A program made the translations under genes and the position numbers. A stretch of 57,020 nucleotides of DNA from a virus. Location of the stretch: positions 1 to 57,020 of the IMG/VR virus record IMGVR_UViG_3300032018_000006. One strand, given 5' to 3'. Below are positions 25,109 through 32,678 of this stretch, piece by piece. Position 1 is the first letter of the stretch. Every line of letters starts with the position of its first letter. The notes below the pieces were generated by a model. The model saw only the letters and a list, made by a program, of their open reading frames with translations, was not told the DNA's origin and searched no databases.

Positions 25109-26246
25109 AGGATTCAATTTTTTCGTACAGTTTACAAAACCAATTGTAAAATTTAACAGGGTAATCAGAAGGCTGCAATGGATCTTTTGTATTCGGAGAC
25201 AATAACAGAAACTCGCTTGGCCTGTCAGCTCCAAATTCAGCCAAATCATTATTTATTGATTCCTGAAGCAGCTCTCCAAACCAGTCAGAATCATCCCAAA
25301 GTATGGCTAATGTTCGTTCAAATTCAACAGTTTCTCCGTTGTAAGGATCATCGTTTAGATTATCCTTTTCGCACGGATAGCCGAAATTTGCCAAACAACC
25401 AGAATTAAGGATTGGAATTCCTTCGATCATGATGTCAATCAATTCAAGATCAATTTCTGAAAGCGCTGGCCTAATTTCAAGGCATTTGTTCAGGATGGTT
25501 TCTGCATCGGTCTCAATATCATTGATGGCATCAAACATCGCAGGGATTTCACCCTCAGTGTACATTTCGTAATCAAGCCTATTCTCTTCATCATGTTCCT
25601 CTTCCCACATTTCAAGTTCATTCGGGATATATCCGTCAATGATGTAGTCTATATCCTGATGATCTCCAGGACCAAGTATTCCCTGCGATTGTGAGAAGTA
25701 CTTGATGAATTCAAGAAAGGTATCGGCCATAGGCTTTGCCATTCGCTGAATATTCTTGATGGGAAGAAAAATAAACTGATCAGGAAACCCGGGCTGCTCT
25801 CCATAAACTACGAAAAACAAACATCCGGTTTCAGTATTGCAGTCAATGTTCAGATGATGATCTTTTGGCAAAGCAGCATCCAGTTCGTTATAGATCAAAA
25901 TGATGTTCAAATAGCTGTCAGACTCTGCGTTGAATATTAATTGCAGGTCAAACTTTTTGCCTATCAATTCACAATAGTTTTTGGCAGAGTCGTATAAAAA
26001 CATCACACTGAAGCCGGCATCAATATCATGCCGTTCAAACAGATCCTTACGGTCCTTAATTTCACTCTCCGGAAGAATATTCAAAAACTGGGTGTTCAGA
26101 ATATCGGGTCCAAGGTTGAAGCCGGAGGAGAGCGCCGTTTTTGACGCTCCTTTACTCCGGTTGTTATGCTTGAATTCTGTTTTTCCCTGAGCAATACTTT
26201 TCCCAGCTGCATTTGAAATTCTTCGTTGCTTCGTTTCGGTTTGCAT
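25092..26246 (-). CDS. PRTRC-system protein F
   Basis: A 384-residue acidic protein between PRTRC C and B. It begins with a basic, disordered segment (MQTETKQRRISNAAGKSIAQ), then a globular part with FNLGPDILNTQFLNILPESE and ends YPVKFYNWFCKLYEKIESYE. Size, order and content fit PRTRC protein F. No catalytic motif is visible. It overlaps the B start by 17 bp, so the set is translated as a block. Confidence 0.75.
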   Translation of the reverse strand: MQTETKQRRISNAAGKSIAQGKTEFKHNNRSKGASKTALSSGFNLGPDILNTQFLNILPESEIKDRKDLFERHDIDAGFSVMFLYDSAKNYCELIGKKFDLQLIFNAESDSYLNIILIYNELDAALPKDHHLNIDCNTETGCLFFVVYGEQPGFPDQFIFLPIKNIQRMAKPMADTFLEFIKYFSQSQGILGPGDHQDIDYIIDGYIPNELEMWEEEHDEENRLDYEMYTEGEIPAMFDAINDIETDAETILNKCLEIRPALSEIDLELIDIMIEGIPILNSGCLANFGYPCEKDNLNDDPYNGETVEFERTLAILWDDSDWFGELLQESINNDLAEFGADRPSEFLLLSPNTKDPLQPSDYPVKFYNWFCKLYEKIESYEPTN

Positions 26247-26253
26247 GGTTTCA

Positions 26254-26463
26254 TCAGCCTTTGGTTCCTACCGTTGTTTTGAATTCATACACAGCCGTAT
26301 CTCCCTCTATTTTGGGTCCTTGTACAGTCGATGTGGTTAACTCTGGGTAAGTGTTCGAGTAGAAGCTCATCACATCATCAGGTGTCATGCTTAAATCCGG
26401 ATCGGATAATTCGGTTTTACCGTTCTTGAAAACCCGTTTTAGTGTCTTAATGTCAAGTGCCAT
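26254..26463 (-). CDS. PRTRC-system protein C
   Basis: A 69-residue protein (MALDIKTLKRVFKNGKTELS) with the typical DPDLSMTPDDVMSFYSNTYP segment and a GTKG end. This compact, beta-grasp-like size and Gly end are also seen in ubiquitin-like substrates of ThiF enzymes, which makes it a candidate partner of the cassette ThiF protein (inference). It overlaps the E gene by 1 bp. Confidence 0.85.
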   Translation of the reverse strand: MALDIKTLKRVFKNGKTELSDPDLSMTPDDVMSFYSNTYPELTTSTVQGPKIEGDTAVYEFKTTVGTKG

Positions 26464-26945
26464 TATTCGTCCTCCCCTTCAGTTTCGTTTTCTTCAAAAT
26501 CAACATCGGTGATATCATCAGAGGTGTCCACATTATTTTCCAAGGTGTCCACATTGTCAAGGTTATCAAACAGGCTGTTCTGATTAACTTCCGGCTTTTT
26601 CACAACAGGAGCTTCTTTCTTCTCTGCTGGTTTTTTTGCCTTTTCAGCTTTTGCAGCCTTGCTATTTGCTTCAGCTTCATTTGCGGCTTTTTCATACTCG
26701 GTCATATTTATCAGCAATCCGGTTGCCTGTTTTATCTGGGTCGAAATGGCTTCAATAAATCCTTCATTAAGTTCGTCGGTTGTACCAGTCACCACTAAAG
26801 GCGCAAGTCGGTTCTGGGCTTCATCTTTCAAACTGTTCGATTTTGGAATCACGCTTACGATGAGCCTGTTTCCACTTCTTCTAACTGTGATGTTCAGGTC
26901 AACGCCTTCCGGGATGAGTCCTGAGATTTGACTGAAAAAATTCAT
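26463..26945 (-). CDS. PRTRC-system protein E
   Basis: A 160-residue protein starting MNFFSQISGLIPEGVDLNIT, a typical PRTRC-E N-terminal domain of ~95 residues, followed by a Lys/Ala/Glu-rich linker and an acidic tail. The linker contains QNSLF (residues ~122-126), which fits the beta-clamp-binding consensus; the clamp gene lies directly upstream. It is the first gene of the cassette. Confidence 0.85.
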   Translation of the reverse strand: MNFFSQISGLIPEGVDLNITVRRSGNRLIVSVIPKSNSLKDEAQNRLAPLVVTGTTDELNEGFIEAISTQIKQATGLLINMTEYEKAANEAEANSKAAKAEKAKKPAEKKEAPVVKKPEVNQNSLFDNLDNVDTLENNVDTSDDITDVDFEENETEGEDE

Positions 26946-26963
26946 GTGATTTGATTTTATTGG

Positions 26964-28100
26964 TTAAACATTGATTGTTAAAGGCATAATCAGGACGGTT
27001 AGTCCTAAGTTGACGTCATCCGGAGTAATCAGGCAAGCCCTTGTCGGGTCGCTAAAGCTCATCCGCACATCTTCTGTGGTGATCGTTTCGAGGCATTTCA
27101 TAAGTGAGTTGGTTGCGAATCCAATAACTAAATCAGAGCCCTTGAATTCTGCCGCTACGTTCTCATCTGCAAACTGATTGTCGTCAGAATCAAGATTGAT
27201 CATGTTCAGTTTTGAATTACTTGCGTGAAGCCTAACTGGAGATGATGGAGAAGAAGCAAATACGGATGTTCTGCGAAGTGCAGCAGTTACGTCACCTGTA
27301 TTCGCGATGAGAAGTTTATCATTGTTCTTTGGAACGATTGAACGATAATTAGGATATTTTCCTTCAATCAGTCGGTAAACGATCTTTATATCTCCAAAAT
27401 TTACCGTTACATTCTTCTCACCGATTTCAAGTTCAATATCCGTTTCCTTGACAATCAAATCAATTAAGATCTTGGCAAGCTTTGAAGGGATTACAAGTTC
27501 ATAATCGTTAAATTCCAATCCTTCAGGACAAATGTCAAGCATTGCCATTATCGCGCTATTACTTGCACAGAATGAAATGTTGCCACTAACCGACTTAACG
27601 TAAATACCAGTCATTATTGGCCTCAAATCATCGGTAGCAACGAACTGGTAAACCGATTTGATCCCATGGAGAAAGTGCTCGCTTTTCATTTTAACCAATG
27701 AAGATACCATACTGGCGTTTTTCACCACCGAAAATACTTCGCTGCCGGTTGTCTGGATTTTATATTTTCCTGACTGATGCAGGACTGATGTGGAGTACAC
27801 GGCACCATTTTTTTCAAACAGTAGCGTGATAGGTTGCTCCGGCAATTCACGAAGACCGTCCATGGTTGTTTTGGAATCTACCAGAAAGCTCCATTTTTCT
27901 TCAGGTTCTGAAAACCTACAATCCACCGTTGCCATGATATTTCCCGCTTCATCGGCACCGGTTACGTCGAACGACGTGAGAATTTCAAACAGGAAATTTC
28001 CGTGTGCAGGAAGAACCTTGTTCGAAGAATTGATTACTCTCGATACTGCTTTTAGCTTATTTTGCAGTTCGCTTTTTGATAATTGAATTTCTAACTTCAT
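26964..28100 (-). CDS. dnaN: DNA polymerase III beta sliding clamp
   Basis: A 378-residue clamp, close to the usual ~366-375. Three repeated clamp domains can be followed: MKLEIQLSKSELQNKLKAVS, then LRPIMTGIYVKS (~residue 160) and the C-terminal LGLTVLIMPLTINV, matching the conserved M-P hydrophobic end that forms the client pocket. GKYPNYRSIVP (~245) is a highly conserved clamp motif. It would tether the replicase and other proteins to phage DNA; at least five phage proteins carry matching peptide motifs. Confidence 0.92.
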   Translation of the reverse strand: MKLEIQLSKSELQNKLKAVSRVINSSNKVLPAHGNFLFEILTSFDVTGADEAGNIMATVDCRFSEPEEKWSFLVDSKTTMDGLRELPEQPITLLFEKNGAVYSTSVLHQSGKYKIQTTGSEVFSVVKNASMVSSLVKMKSEHFLHGIKSVYQFVATDDLRPIMTGIYVKSVSGNISFCASNSAIMAMLDICPEGLEFNDYELVIPSKLAKILIDLIVKETDIELEIGEKNVTVNFGDIKIVYRLIEGKYPNYRSIVPKNNDKLLIANTGDVTAALRRTSVFASSPSSPVRLHASNSKLNMINLDSDDNQFADENVAAEFKGSDLVIGFATNSLMKCLETITTEDVRMSFSDPTRACLITPDDVNLGLTVLIMPLTINV

Positions 28101-28112
28101 AGTGATTTGATT

Positions 28113-28757
28113 TTAAAATAATTGTAACTGATTTGATTTATTTTCGGCAGGAATTGCCGTAGGAGGTATTGGATCTGGAGTATCCTTGTATTTTTTGTTT
28201 TTGATGATCAGTTCAGCAAATTTTCCGCTGATTTTGAATTTCTCAGAAATTTCCCGATAGGTTGATCCAGCGAGCCTCATTTGTTTGATCTCAAAAATAT
28301 CTTCCGGAGAGAGTCTTCTTTTTCTCAATCCGTTCTTGATTGCAGCAGCTTTATGTTTTTGCGTGATTTTATTCAATCCATGTTTGAACGCATGGATCTG
28401 GTTTTCGGAGTTATCATTCCATTCCAATTCCCATTCGTAATTGATGGATTTATCTCCTGTTTTATGATTTGCCTGTGGTTTGTTCTCAGGATTTGGGATA
28501 AAGGCAATGGCAACCAGTCTGTGAACTGGAAGAGTCTTTTTAATGCCATCCTTGGATAAGTAAACTTGACAATAACCTTTCGTACTATATCCAATTTTTA
28601 AAATTTTCCCGGATTCAGACTTTGTAGAATTTCTGAATTTTATGATTCTTGGTAAAGATTTTACTCTTCCAAAATTGCTTACTTGATAAAGACCTTCAAA
28701 ACCTTCAATATCCTTCCAAATTTCGTTCTGGTAATTTTTATTTTCGGTTAATTGCAT
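28113..28757 (-). CDS. NUMOD4/HNH endonuclease with C-terminal clamp-binding motif
   Basis: A 214-residue homing-type endonuclease. NUMOD4 covers WKDIEGFEGLYQVSNFGRVK (residues ~14-33). The HNH core includes VHRLVAIAFIPNP and NHKTGDKSINYEWELEWNDN, followed by HAFKHGLNKI; the usual NNxxxNLEW is altered to NYEWELEW. A helix-turn-helix (YREISEKFKISGKFAELIIK) may aid DNA recognition. The last residues, NQLQLF, match the clamp-binding consensus, and the clamp gene lies 12 bp downstream. It could be a selfish gene or a replication-coupled nicking enzyme. Confidence 0.85.
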   Translation of the reverse strand: MQLTENKNYQNEIWKDIEGFEGLYQVSNFGRVKSLPRIIKFRNSTKSESGKILKIGYSTKGYCQVYLSKDGIKKTLPVHRLVAIAFIPNPENKPQANHKTGDKSINYEWELEWNDNSENQIHAFKHGLNKITQKHKAAAIKNGLRKRRLSPEDIFEIKQMRLAGSTYREISEKFKISGKFAELIIKNKKYKDTPDPIPPTAIPAENKSNQLQLF

Positions 28758-28867
28758 AGCGTCTTGTTTTTTTGACGCCCTGCGAAAAATTGGTGGGTGT
28801 TATTGGGAAAGAATGATGAGCATTCTATAAACAAGAAAAGCTGGACTCAAACTTTCGTTCAAATCCG

Positions 28868-28881
28868 GCTCGCTTATCTCT
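28868..28881 (+). repeat. Intergenic repeat GCTCGCTTATCTCT, copy 1
   Basis: Fourteen bases shared exactly with 36080-36093 and, for the last 12, with 30372-30383. All three copies lie in gaps and in the same orientation. Function unknown; possible regulator site or RNA element. Confidence 0.55.
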
Positions 28882-28908
28882 GCTGCAAACATGGGGACTA
28901 TTTTCGAA

Positions 28909-30204
28909 TTATGCAATACGTAATTGGAAAATTTTTACTTTTTTTTCTTCAGGCTCTTTTCCCTTCTCCTTTTCGATCAATAAATCAAGCACTTTCCGAT
29001 TAACCCGGTCATAAATTGAATAGTCAATTTCAATGTAAATATCAGCCATTTTATATTCATGATTGACATGGCCTAAACAAAAATCAACGTCGGCCTTGTC
29101 AACTTCAGCTTTATTCCGTGCCAGGCTCGCCCAGCTATGACGTGCCCAATTTGTTGTCACTTTTTGAAGCCCGAAATCTTCAGAAATGATCTTCATGCCT
29201 TTGTTTACGGATTTCATCAGGTTATAAGAATTGCAGTACCTGGCTCTTAAATCAGAAAGGAATCCATGGGAGCTGTACTTATCAATCAATCGCTGAAGTT
29301 CTGGCTCAATCCTAATTGATAGCAGGAAATTGTGAATATTGTCATCAGTATTGGTTTTGCTGCGTTCATAATTTACCCGGCCAGCTACCGGATCAGCCAA
29401 TTGATAAAGGTCGTTGATGTTTATTCCCATCAGGTAGAATTGCATCAGCCATACATCGCGACCAATGTTTTCACGTTCAGTTTTAAACACACTATCCCTG
29501 ATCTTTTTAATCTCTTCAATGCCAATATTTTTCCGCTTTCGCTTGTATTTCGGGACTTTCACCTTTAAGAATGGATTATGTGGGATTCTGATCAGATCAA
29601 TGTCATCATTGTTATACTCCAATTTGCATTTATTGAAGAGCGACCGGATAGCTTCAAGGTAATTACCTACCGCTCCTGGTTCCAGTGGCTTTTTATTTGG
29701 ACCGGCCTCGTAAAGTTTTTTGACGTACAGATTTAAATTTGTACTGGTTATTTCCTTAATGTCAATTGCTCCTTTCCCAAAATACCAGCAGAGCGATGAA
29801 ATCGCATTCTCATACCAGGAAGCTGTTTTTGCTTTTTTCGTCTTTAAAATTACCGATTTGCTGAATGCAACAAAATCAATTGTCTCATACTCTGGATCAG
29901 AACCTTCTATAAGGTAGTCTTTAACCTGTTTGCAAGTCATTTTTGAAATCCTACCTGATCCATGTTTTAATAAAAGTCTTCTGTAGTTTTGAATTATGTC
30001 GCCGATATCACAATTCACGGTATCAAAGCCCGGCCAATCTTCAGAAACTTCTCCTGAATTTTCCATGCAGCCAGGATGGATATAAAATTGGGTAGATATA
30101 TATTGACTTTCCCGATTGTGGTACAATCTGATTTTAATGTTTGTTGTACCGTCATTTTTAATGTGATTTTCCTGAGGAAATACGATTGCTTTAAATGTTG
30201 CCAT
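28909..30204 (-). CDS. int: Tyrosine-family site-specific integrase
   Basis: The start at 30204 (MATFKAIVFPQENHIKNDGT) is typical for Bacteroidota integrases, giving 431 residues. An N-terminal arm-binding domain (IKIRLYHNRESQYISTQFYI), a SAM-like core-binding domain and the catalytic domain follow. Catalytic-region features are YERSKTNTDD (Lys), TTNWARHSWASLARN (His/Arg), LGHVNHEYKMADIYIEID (His and Tyr nucleophile). The first Arg site reads MGININDL, with Asn in the usual Arg position, as in related Bacteroidota enzymes. It lies next to attP and promotes integration into a tRNA-Val gene. Confidence 0.9.
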   Translation of the reverse strand: MATFKAIVFPQENHIKNDGTTNIKIRLYHNRESQYISTQFYIHPGCMENSGEVSEDWPGFDTVNCDIGDIIQNYRRLLLKHGSGRISKMTCKQVKDYLIEGSDPEYETIDFVAFSKSVILKTKKAKTASWYENAISSLCWYFGKGAIDIKEITSTNLNLYVKKLYEAGPNKKPLEPGAVGNYLEAIRSLFNKCKLEYNNDDIDLIRIPHNPFLKVKVPKYKRKRKNIGIEEIKKIRDSVFKTERENIGRDVWLMQFYLMGININDLYQLADPVAGRVNYERSKTNTDDNIHNFLLSIRIEPELQRLIDKYSSHGFLSDLRARYCNSYNLMKSVNKGMKIISEDFGLQKVTTNWARHSWASLARNKAEVDKADVDFCLGHVNHEYKMADIYIEIDYSIYDRVNRKVLDLLIEKEKGKEPEEKKVKIFQLRIA

Positions 30205-30267
30205 AAATTTTAGTTTTAATGGCTCTGCAATCAATTGAAAAAGCGTTAAAATTATGTCGAGTGTAAA

Positions 30268-30285
30268 AGTTCAAAGATAGTTCAA
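30268..30285 (+). repeat. Integrase arm-type site pair, left
   Basis: AGTTCAAAGATAGTTCAA, exactly repeated at 30518-30535. Each copy contains GTTCAA twice, 11 bp apart. The copies flank the tRNA-derived core, the layout of integrase arm sites in attP. Confidence 0.7.
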
Positions 30286-30345
30286 AGAAATACCCCCAAA
30301 AATGTATGAAATATTTACACTTTTTGCCACTTTTTAAGCAAAAGA

Positions 30346-30375
30346 GCGACAGGATGAACTTTATCATCGTGTCGC
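30346..30375 (+). other. Hairpin overlapping the 17-bp intergenic repeat
   Basis: GCGACA/TGTCGC plus GATGA/TCATC with one G-G mismatch form a strong stem with loop ACTTTA. Its right arm overlaps the repeat TCGCTTATCTCTATAAA. It lies between integrase and attP core and could be a terminator-like or DNA-binding structure; no T-run follows. Confidence 0.5.
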
Positions 30376-30388
30376 TTATCTCTATAAA
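30372..30388 (+). repeat. Intergenic repeat TCGCTTATCTCTATAAA, copy 2
   Basis: Seventeen bases identical to 36081-36097; the first 12 are also at 28870-28881. Lies upstream of the integrase within the attP region. Confidence 0.55.
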
Positions 30389-30414
30389 ATACTGATTTTC
30401 AGTATTTTTACTCT

Positions 30415-30460
30415 GTGGGCGATGACGGATTCGAACCGCCGACCCTCTGGGTGTAAACCA
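30415..30460 (-). other. attP core: 3' fragment of a tRNA-Val(UAC) gene
   Basis: The minus strand reads from TGGTTTACAC (anticodon loop, anticodon TAC) through CCAGAGGGTC, a T arm GGCGG-TTCGAAT-CCGTC and acceptor strand ATCGCCC plus A. The 5' half of the tRNA is missing; upstream bases (CCCACT) do not form the proper anticodon stem. Such a 3' fragment next to an integrase restores the host tRNA after integration, so the host attB should be a tRNA-Val gene. Confidence 0.85.
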
Positions 30461-30517
30461 AGTGGGCAAAGTATGTAACGAACTATTTTTCAAGCGATTG
30501 CAAAGGTTTATTTTGTG

Positions 30518-30535
30518 AGTTCAAAGATAGTTCAA
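30518..30535 (+). repeat. Integrase arm-type site pair, right
   Basis: Second exact copy of AGTTCAAAGATAGTTCAA. It overlaps the last codons and stop of the small coiled-coil gene at 30521. Confidence 0.7.
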
Positions 30536-30724
30536 GTACGGACCTCTTTTTTCGGCCTTTTCTGAGTCGTTTTTGCCCTTTCCAAGCTTCCGGTTCAACC
30601 TTTCAACTTCGTTTTCAAGCAATGCATTTTCCTGCTCCAGGGCACTACATTTTGAGTGCGTTTCCTGAAGTTCTTTCCGGAGACTGGCTATCATGATGTC
30701 CTTATTTTCCATTTTATTCAACAT
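30521..30724 (-). CDS. Small coiled-coil protein
   Basis: A 67-residue protein (MLNKMENKDIMIASLRKELQ) with a clear leucine heptad pattern over residues ~12-45 (LEQENALLENEVERLNRKLG) and a basic C-terminus. It overlaps the upstream gene by 11 bp. The C-terminal codons coincide with an integrase arm site. Its layout is like the small coiled-coil protein at 33601. It may be an excision or regulatory accessory, without direct proof. Confidence 0.55.
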   Translation of the reverse strand: MLNKMENKDIMIASLRKELQETHSKCSALEQENALLENEVERLNRKLGKGKNDSEKAEKRGPYLNYL

Positions 30725-31235
30725 CTTCAGGTTTTATATTATTCCGCAAAAACCACGGACGATCTTTGACTTTAATGTTTTGTAACGAACCATCACTTTT
30801 TACTTCTTCTTCCCTTTTCCTAATCTGGAAGGTATCAATCAAAGTATTCATATCTGATTCGGTGTACACATAGTCGGCCAATTCTTCAGGTTTTAATTCG
30901 CCTGATTCCACCCGGTGCAATTGCCTGTATTTTGCCTCCAGAAAGCAGATATAACTGTCATGCGAGTGCTGCAAGGCATAGAATATCCGGGTTTTATCCG
31001 TATGAGAATGGAACTTCATGTCATCCATCTCAAGTATGGTACCTTTCCAGTCAACCGTTGCCCAGAACAGGAGATTGAAATACTCCCATTTTTCAAATAC
31101 TTCCTTTATATTGACATTGACAATATTCATAGGTCCTGGGTTGAACCCCTCAAATGTCTTGGCCAGCTTCAGCGCGTTGTCAAAGTTCTTTGACCGGCTA
31201 GTGGGGAAATGAATTTTAATAGAAAACTCACTCAT
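30714..31235 (-). CDS. Unknown lysogeny-region protein
   Basis: A 173-residue protein (MSEFSIKIHFPTSRSKNFDN) with no recognised domain. Its first codons and upstream region fall inside a 64-bp sequence duplicated at 31656-31719. It is divergent from the small plus-strand gene at 31273. Expression from the minus strand alongside integrase suggests a lysogeny-phase gene. Confidence 0.55.
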   Translation of the reverse strand: MSEFSIKIHFPTSRSKNFDNALKLAKTFEGFNPGPMNIVNVNIKEVFEKWEYFNLLFWATVDWKGTILEMDDMKFHSHTDKTRIFYALQHSHDSYICFLEAKYRQLHRVESGELKPEELADYVYTESDMNTLIDTFQIRKREEEVKSDGSLQNIKVKDRPWFLRNNIKPEDVE

Positions 31236-31263
31236 AATCTATATTTTATATAAATCACTAAAA
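31200..31263. repeat. 64-bp duplicated divergent promoter region, copy 1
   Basis: Identical over 64 bp to 31656-31719. It contains the first codons of the minus-strand 173-residue gene and an AT-rich TATATTTTATATAAA block just before a plus-strand gene. It is probably a bidirectional promoter. Confidence 0.85.
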
Positions 31264-31272
31264 TCACACATC

Positions 31273-31470
31273 ATGTTAAAATCTACAGACCAAATCGAAA
31301 TTGAACTTGAAGTAAGGCAAGCTGCTATCCAAATTGCTTCCCGGTATGGAAAAGAAGGAGTAAGTTTCTTTCATTCAGAATTTTTAGCCATAGCCGAAGA
31401 ATATGCCAACGGCTGCGAATTGAACGAACAAAACAAGTTTATTCCTCCTCCTTTTCGAGTATCAATGTAA
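31273..31470 (+). CDS. Small helical protein, plus strand
   Basis: A 65-residue protein (MLKSTDQIEIELEVRQAAIQ) starting 10 bp after the 64-bp repeat. It is helical and acidic, ending PPPFRVSM. Its last 32 bp overlap, tail to tail, the minus-strand gene at 31439. No domain is recognised. Confidence 0.5.
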   Translation: MLKSTDQIEIELEVRQAAIQIASRYGKEGVSFFHSEFLAIAEEYANGCELNEQNKFIPPPFRVSM

Positions 31471-31642
31471 CGGCCAACGAGGGCTTTGTGTGTGACTGGC
31501 TTTTGGTCGTATTGGCGTCAAAGCTTGAGGTAGAAACCTGCGTTACAATCCATCCGTTTTCGGATATTTCTTTCATTATCGGAAGTTCTGTTGCCCTATC
31601 TAAGGCAGTTATTACCGTTATAACTCTCTGTTTTTTGCTCAT
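31439..31642 (-). CDS. Small unknown protein, minus strand
   Basis: The start at 31642 (MSKKQRVITVITALDRATEL) lies 14 bp after the second 64-bp repeat copy read on the minus strand; 67 residues. It has an alternating hydrophobic pattern and an acidic C-terminus (VTLILEKEEE). It converges with and overlaps the gene at 31273. Unknown function. Confidence 0.5.
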   Translation of the reverse strand: MSKKQRVITVITALDRATELPIMKEISENGWIVTQVSTSSFDANTTKSQSHTKPSLAVTLILEKEEE

Positions 31643-31655
31643 AGTTTTATTTTTA

Positions 31656-31719
31656 AGTGGGGAAATGAATTTTAATAGAAAACTCACTCATAATCTATAT
31701 TTTATATAAATCACTAAAA
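31656..31719. repeat. 64-bp duplicated divergent promoter region, copy 2
   Basis: Exact copy of 31200-31263. It retains the start codons of the 173-residue gene as a dead fragment, then leads into a plus-strand gene at 31730 and, on the minus strand, into the gene ending at 31439. Confidence 0.85.
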
Positions 31720-31729
31720 AATCAAAGTC

Positions 31730-31879
31730 ATGCTATTCAAAAAAATCACCACCGAAACGAGTATTGGCAAATCAGGCGGACCTTACCTTAAACGCGAAAC
31801 AAAACTTTATTTCCTTGGAATTCTCATCTATAAAGGAAATACCGTTAAAAGTTATCAAGATTTTTCAGAGTCTTTTTAA
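31730..31879 (+). CDS. Short protein, plus strand (49 residues)
   Basis: An ATG at 31730, 10 bp after the second 64-bp repeat, opens a 49-residue frame (MLFKKITTETSIGKSGGPYL ... DFSESF). The spacing from the repeat is the same as for the gene at 31273, which supports reality. The last 35 bp overlap the convergent minus-strand gene at 31845. No domain is seen. Confidence 0.45.
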   Translation: MLFKKITTETSIGKSGGPYLKRETKLYFLGILIYKGNTVKSYQDFSESF

Positions 31880-32030
31880 TGTCCTCATAAGACTCTTTTA
31901 CATTTTTTGTTTTCCCCTCTATAAGCAAAACAAAAGTTCCATTCTCGGTTGGGTGGAAGTAAATGATATGGCTTATATTTATAAGCGCAGTTCCTGATTC
32001 TATTGCTGTCAATTCAATAAATTTATTCAT
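31845..32030 (-). CDS. FlbD-like small protein
   Basis: A 61-residue protein (MNKFIELTAIESGTALINIS) with the layout of FlbD-like small beta proteins: M-K-F-I-E-L-T, then INxxHI, then a strand and VKESYEDIKKTLKNL. A second family member lies at 34790. Both minus-strand copies converge on plus-strand genes. Cellular function in phages is unknown. Confidence 0.6.
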   Translation of the reverse strand: MNKFIELTAIESGTALINISHIIYFHPTENGTFVLLIEGKTKNVKESYEDIKKTLKNLDNF

Positions 32031-32054
32031 AGTCTTTTTTATGGTTTTAGTTGC

Positions 32055-32678
32055 TTAATTAGTGTCCTTAACACAACGTACAGATAATCCAGTTTGATAA
32101 TCTCTGTGAAATTTCTCAGGATTTCCATAATTGTATCCTATTACATTCATCCATGCTTCTTTATTCCCATAATCAGTGGTTGACCACCAGTAAGAGTAAC
32201 TACCCAAGTCACTGAAACTGCCCGAAGGGTCACGAATGCCGCATGGAATGGCAGAAAAACCAGTGCTATTATTTTTTGATAAATCATAGCCAACATCACC
32301 AGTCGTGTATTCAGACATCGTTGTAATAACTTGCCAATCAGTTGTAGCGGCTAATGATTTTGAGACATGTACAATTCCGCTTGTAACTAAATAGGAGTAC
32401 AGGGTTGTCCAATCTGCATCAGAAGCGACATGCCACCCAGAAGGAGCAATATCATGGATTGTCGTAGATGTACCTTGTGCATTCGTTTCAGTGATTGTGG
32501 TTCTACGTGCAGCCCACCACGTATATAATCTTCCATATTTAGCAACTTTTGTTTCATCTCCATTATATGCCCATTGATATCTAGGATCTCTTTCTCCAGA
32601 GATATTTTCATTTGGTGTTTTTGTAGTTTTAATTAAATCGCCATTTGCGTATTTTGTTGTTCTTAAGTTTTCAGCCAT
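32055..32678 (-). CDS. FISUMP-domain protein (C-type-lectin-like), broken lipoprotein
   Basis: A 207-residue open frame from the first internal ATG (MAENLRTTKYANGDLIKTTK). It matches the Fibrobacter succinogenes major paralogous domain: YQWAYNGDETKVAKYGRLYT, IAPSGWHVASDADWTTLYSY, FSAIPCGIRD, YWWSTTDY and LSVRCVKD. The true N-terminus upstream is out of frame (see next entry). A surface lipoprotein made from the lysogen could alter phage adsorption or host contacts. It is AT-rich relative to the structural genes. Confidence 0.75.
   Translation of the reverse strand: MAENLRTTKYANGDLIKTTKTPNENISGERDPRYQWAYNGDETKVAKYGRLYTWWAARRTTITETNAQGTSTTIHDIAPSGWHVASDADWTTLYSYLVTSGIVHVSKSLAATTDWQVITTMSEYTTGDVGYDLSKNNSTGFSAIPCGIRDPSGSFSDLGSYSYWWSTTDYGNKEAWMNVIGYNYGNPEKFHRDYQTGLSVRCVKDTN

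Noticed and set aside
28909-30204. Integrase as an integron IntI acting on the attC-like sites
   Set aside because: It is a Bacteroidota phage-type enzyme with its own attP nearby and shows no IntI-specific insert that I can recognise.
30191-30493. Minus-strand frame across the attP region
   Set aside because: It overlaps the integrase start and reads through the tRNA-derived core; its peptide is a translation of tRNA sequence.
32055-32678. FISUMP gene as the variable protein of a diversity-generating retroelement
   Set aside because: No reverse transcriptase and no template-repeat copy of its 3' end is visible in the window.
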